Assembly: GCA_963749905.1 (NCBI GenBank)
Contig: CAVVOF010000003.1
Location: 310,001-374,000, forward strand
From: UBA10649 sp963749905
Lineage (GTDB): Bacteria; Actinomycetota; Actinomycetes; S36-B12
Length of the DNA: 64,000 bases
Direction of reading: 5' to 3'
Below the pieces are notes generated by a model. That model had not been told where the DNA came from and searched no databases. It worked only from the letters and a program-made list of their open reading frames with translations. The position numbers and the translations under genes were made by a program. The first letter of the stretch is position 1. Every line of letters starts with the position of its first letter. Below are positions 61,420 through 64,000 of the stretch, piece by piece.

Positions 61420-61707
61420 TCAGAGGTCGACAGTCTCCGTGGTCTCGATGACCATCGTCTCGGCCCGGGCCATGACCGGGATCGACGGATCGGCCAGCAG
61501 CTCGCGCAGGCGGCCGTGGAAGGCGACCGCCTCGTCCACGGTGTCGAAGTCGAGATCGACCAGGACCGCTGAGCCGTTGTCGACGTCCCGCGAGATCCGG
61601 TAGCGGCGCACGCCGCTGCCCTTCCGGTCGAGTGGGTCGCGGTCGAAGATCCGCCGCCACGCGTCGTAGTCGTCCAACTCGTAGCGCATGCGCAATTGGG
61701 CTGACAT
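61420..61707 (-). CDS. Small dimeric alpha/beta-barrel-like protein
   Basis: A 95-residue protein with the pattern of a ferredoxin-like antibiotic biosynthesis monooxygenase/cyclase fold: LRMRYELDDYDAWRRIFDRD, RYRISRDVDNGSAVLVDLDF and a terminal strand AETMVIETTETVDL. GGAGG lies 6 nt before the ATG. Function is unknown. It is flanked by terminator hairpins on one side and a family D repeat on the other, so it is monocistronic. Confidence 0.75.
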   Translation of the reverse strand: MSAQLRMRYELDDYDAWRRIFDRDPLDRKGSGVRRYRISRDVDNGSAVLVDLDFDTVDEAVAFHGRLRELLADPSIPVMARAETMVIETTETVDL

Positions 61708-61812
61708 GAGTCCATCCTCCAGATGACGGGAGTGTGACCCCGTCGAAACTACCCACGAACGGCCCCCGTCGGAACCCCCTCCCGCAGCCGACGGACGATC
61801 GCCGTCGAGGAC

Positions 61813-61886
61813 TGGGACAGGTACGCGATCCGCGTCCGATTCGCCCGATTCATTACGCACTTGTCCCGCAAACCGGGAGAAACGGG
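61813..61886. repeat. Family D repeat at the ychF 3' end
   Basis: GGGACAGGTACGCGA (61814-61828) and a diverged inverse copy ending TTACGCACTTGTCCC face each other. A small hairpin TCCCG-caaac-CGGGA (61864-61878) and GAAACGGGG follow directly. The element ends 3 nt before the ychF stop. Confidence 0.62.
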
Positions 61887-61888
61887 GG

Positions 61889-62964
<1,076 letters not shown>

Positions 62965-63201
62965 GATCCGGTCCTTCAGTAGAGCAACAGGGGGCGATGG
63001 ACCCGACACCGTGCGTTGGAGAGGTCGACCACGCGGGTGCTAAGGGTAGACGCACGCCCGCACGGCACCCCCGCGGCGGGTGACGGACCCCGATCACGAC
63101 AGGCCCTGCCGTTTCGTCGGGACACGCACTGGCCGCGCCACTACCGTGCCGTTGGGGGCCGGGTCGGCAGGACCGATCACTCGTCGTGGGAGGGGCGCGG
63201 G

Positions 63202-64000
63202 ATGCTGAGCCGCTATGAGGCCGTGCTGGCGGGCCTGCGCGCGGGAGTGGTCATCCATGCCGCCGACTCGACGATCCTGGAGGCGAACACCCACGCGCGG
63301 AAGCTCCTCGGGATCCAGGACCTCGAGGGCCGGCTCGCCACGGATCCGGACTGGGTGTTCCTCGAGGCCGACGGCTCACCCATGGTGCTGGACAGGTTCC
63401 CCGTGATGCAGGCCATCGCGACCGCAGAGCCGGTTCGCGACCTGAGCATGATCATCAAGCCTCCCGGGCGGCCGGACACCTGGCTGGACGTGAACGCGGT
63501 CCCGGTCTTCGATGACGACGGCGCGCTGCAGTACGTCACCGTGACCTTCATCGACGTCACCGCGGAGAAGGAGGCGGAGCGGGCCCTGGCCGATCAGGCC
63601 GAGCGCCTCACACTGGTGCTGGCGTCGTCCCGCCTCGGCCTGTGGGACTGGAACATGGTGACCGGCGAGACGGTGTACGACGACCGGTGGGCCGAGATCG
63701 CCGGATACACGCTGGCGGAGCTAGCGCCCGTCAGCGTCGAGACGTGGCTGAAGCTGGCCAACGCGGACGACCTCACCGGCTCGAACGCGCTCATCCAGGC
63801 GCATGCGGAGGGTCTGACACCGTACTACGACGTCGAACTCCGGATGCGGCACAAGCAGGGGCACTGGGTGTGGGTCCACGATCGAGGTCGCATCGTGGAG
63901 TGGACCGCAGACGGCCGGCCGCTGCGGATGACGGGCACGCACGAGGACATCACCGAGCGCCGCGAGATCGAGGCCGCCATCCTGGCCAGCCGCGCGCAGC
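63202..64000 (+). CDS. PAS-domain sensor protein, 5' part
   Basis: An open frame of 266 codons that runs off the window. Two PAS/PAC modules are visible: residues ~1-125 (GVVIHAADSTILEANTHARKLLG ... VTVTFIDVTAEKEAERALAD) and ~126-260 (LGLWDWNMVTGETVYDDRWAEIAGY ... MTGTHEDITERREIEAAIL). The output domain lies outside; a diguanylate cyclase/phosphodiesterase or histidine kinase is typical. GGAGGGG lies 7 nt before the ATG. It is divergent from ychF with ~240 nt between starts. Confidence 0.85.
   Translation, partial: MLSRYEAVLAGLRAGVVIHAADSTILEANTHARKLLGIQDLEGRLATDPDWVFLEADGSPMVLDRFPVMQAIATAEPVRDLSMIIKPPGRPDTWLDVNAVPVFDDDGALQYVTVTFIDVTAEKEAERALADQAERLTLVLASSRLGLWDWNMVTGETVYDDRWAEIAGYTLAELAPVSVETWLKLANADDLTGSNALIQAHAEGLTPYYDVELRMRHKQGHWVWVHDRGRIVEWTADGRPLRMTGTHEDITERREIEAAILASRAQ

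Noticed and set aside
63100..63125. A possible fifth family D element near CCGTTTCGTCGGGACACG
   Set aside because: Only part of the motif is present, there is no hairpin, and it is not at a gene 3' end.

Overview
The window is a high-GC segment of an actinobacterial chromosome. Supporting genes are a WhiB1-like iron-sulfur regulator, the mycothiol enzyme MshB, a DUF3117 protein, TatB, actinobacterial-type DapC, DapD and DapE, and a seven-iron ferredoxin. Many genes also have an actinobacterial leaderless start, with a TANNNT hexamer exactly 6 nt before the start codon. The mixture (IcmF with MarR, Mrp/DUF1003/MgtE-N, MshB/DUF6113) resembles Propionibacteriales such as Nocardioidaceae. That placement is inference, because no rRNA or tRNA gene was seen.

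Layout. 0-6 kb: the 3' end of an IcmF acyl-CoA mutase, a MarR regulator, 3-hydroxyacyl-CoA dehydrogenase, an SMP-30 lactonase, two SDRs and an enoyl-CoA hydratase. 6-16.7 kb: a catabolic island with two flavin dehydrogenases, an SDR, an NTF2-like protein, WhiB, DUF3237, three VOC proteins, an orphan PEP-utilising mobile-domain enzyme, a Rieske oxygenase and an 83-residue protein. 16.8-29.6 kb: mostly housekeeping genes, namely HAD phosphatase, APH-like kinase, EamA transporter, MgtE-N/CBS protein, DUF1003, Mrp, TatB, HtrA, O-methyltransferase, DUF3117, a DivIVA-like protein, LOG, YceI, the divergent dapE/dapD pair and an SRPBCC protein. 29.6-39.4 kb: a myo-inositol catabolic cluster with a LacI regulator and a perfect LacI-type operator. 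39.4-40.6 kb: a decayed AbiEi-like gene. 40.6-48.9 kb: gltA, dapC, fdxA, a VanW-domain protein, DUF6113, mshB and an S9 peptidase. 49-55 kb: a complete Dpp/Opp peptide ABC transporter. 55.5-64 kb: typA, a membrane protein, a flavin monooxygenase, a DUF1707 protein, a secreted beta-helix protein, a small barrel protein, ychF and the start of a PAS-domain sensor.

Two kinds of non-coding structure stand out. First, several families of near-perfect palindromes recur at gene 3' ends, mostly between convergent genes, and look like dispersed bidirectional terminators. Second, at least eleven starts carry TANNNT-N6-(A/G)TG. At dapE/dapD one symmetric TACGGTA core serves both directions with identical spacing.

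At least nine reading-frame breaks fall inside otherwise well-conserved genes (icmF twice, a flavin dehydrogenase, the PEP-utilising enzyme, iolG, dapC, dppF and ychF twice). All but one equal a single extra base. Because ychF, dapC and iolG are affected, indel errors in the sequence are more likely than real gene decay. These genes are therefore annotated at full extent with the break noted.
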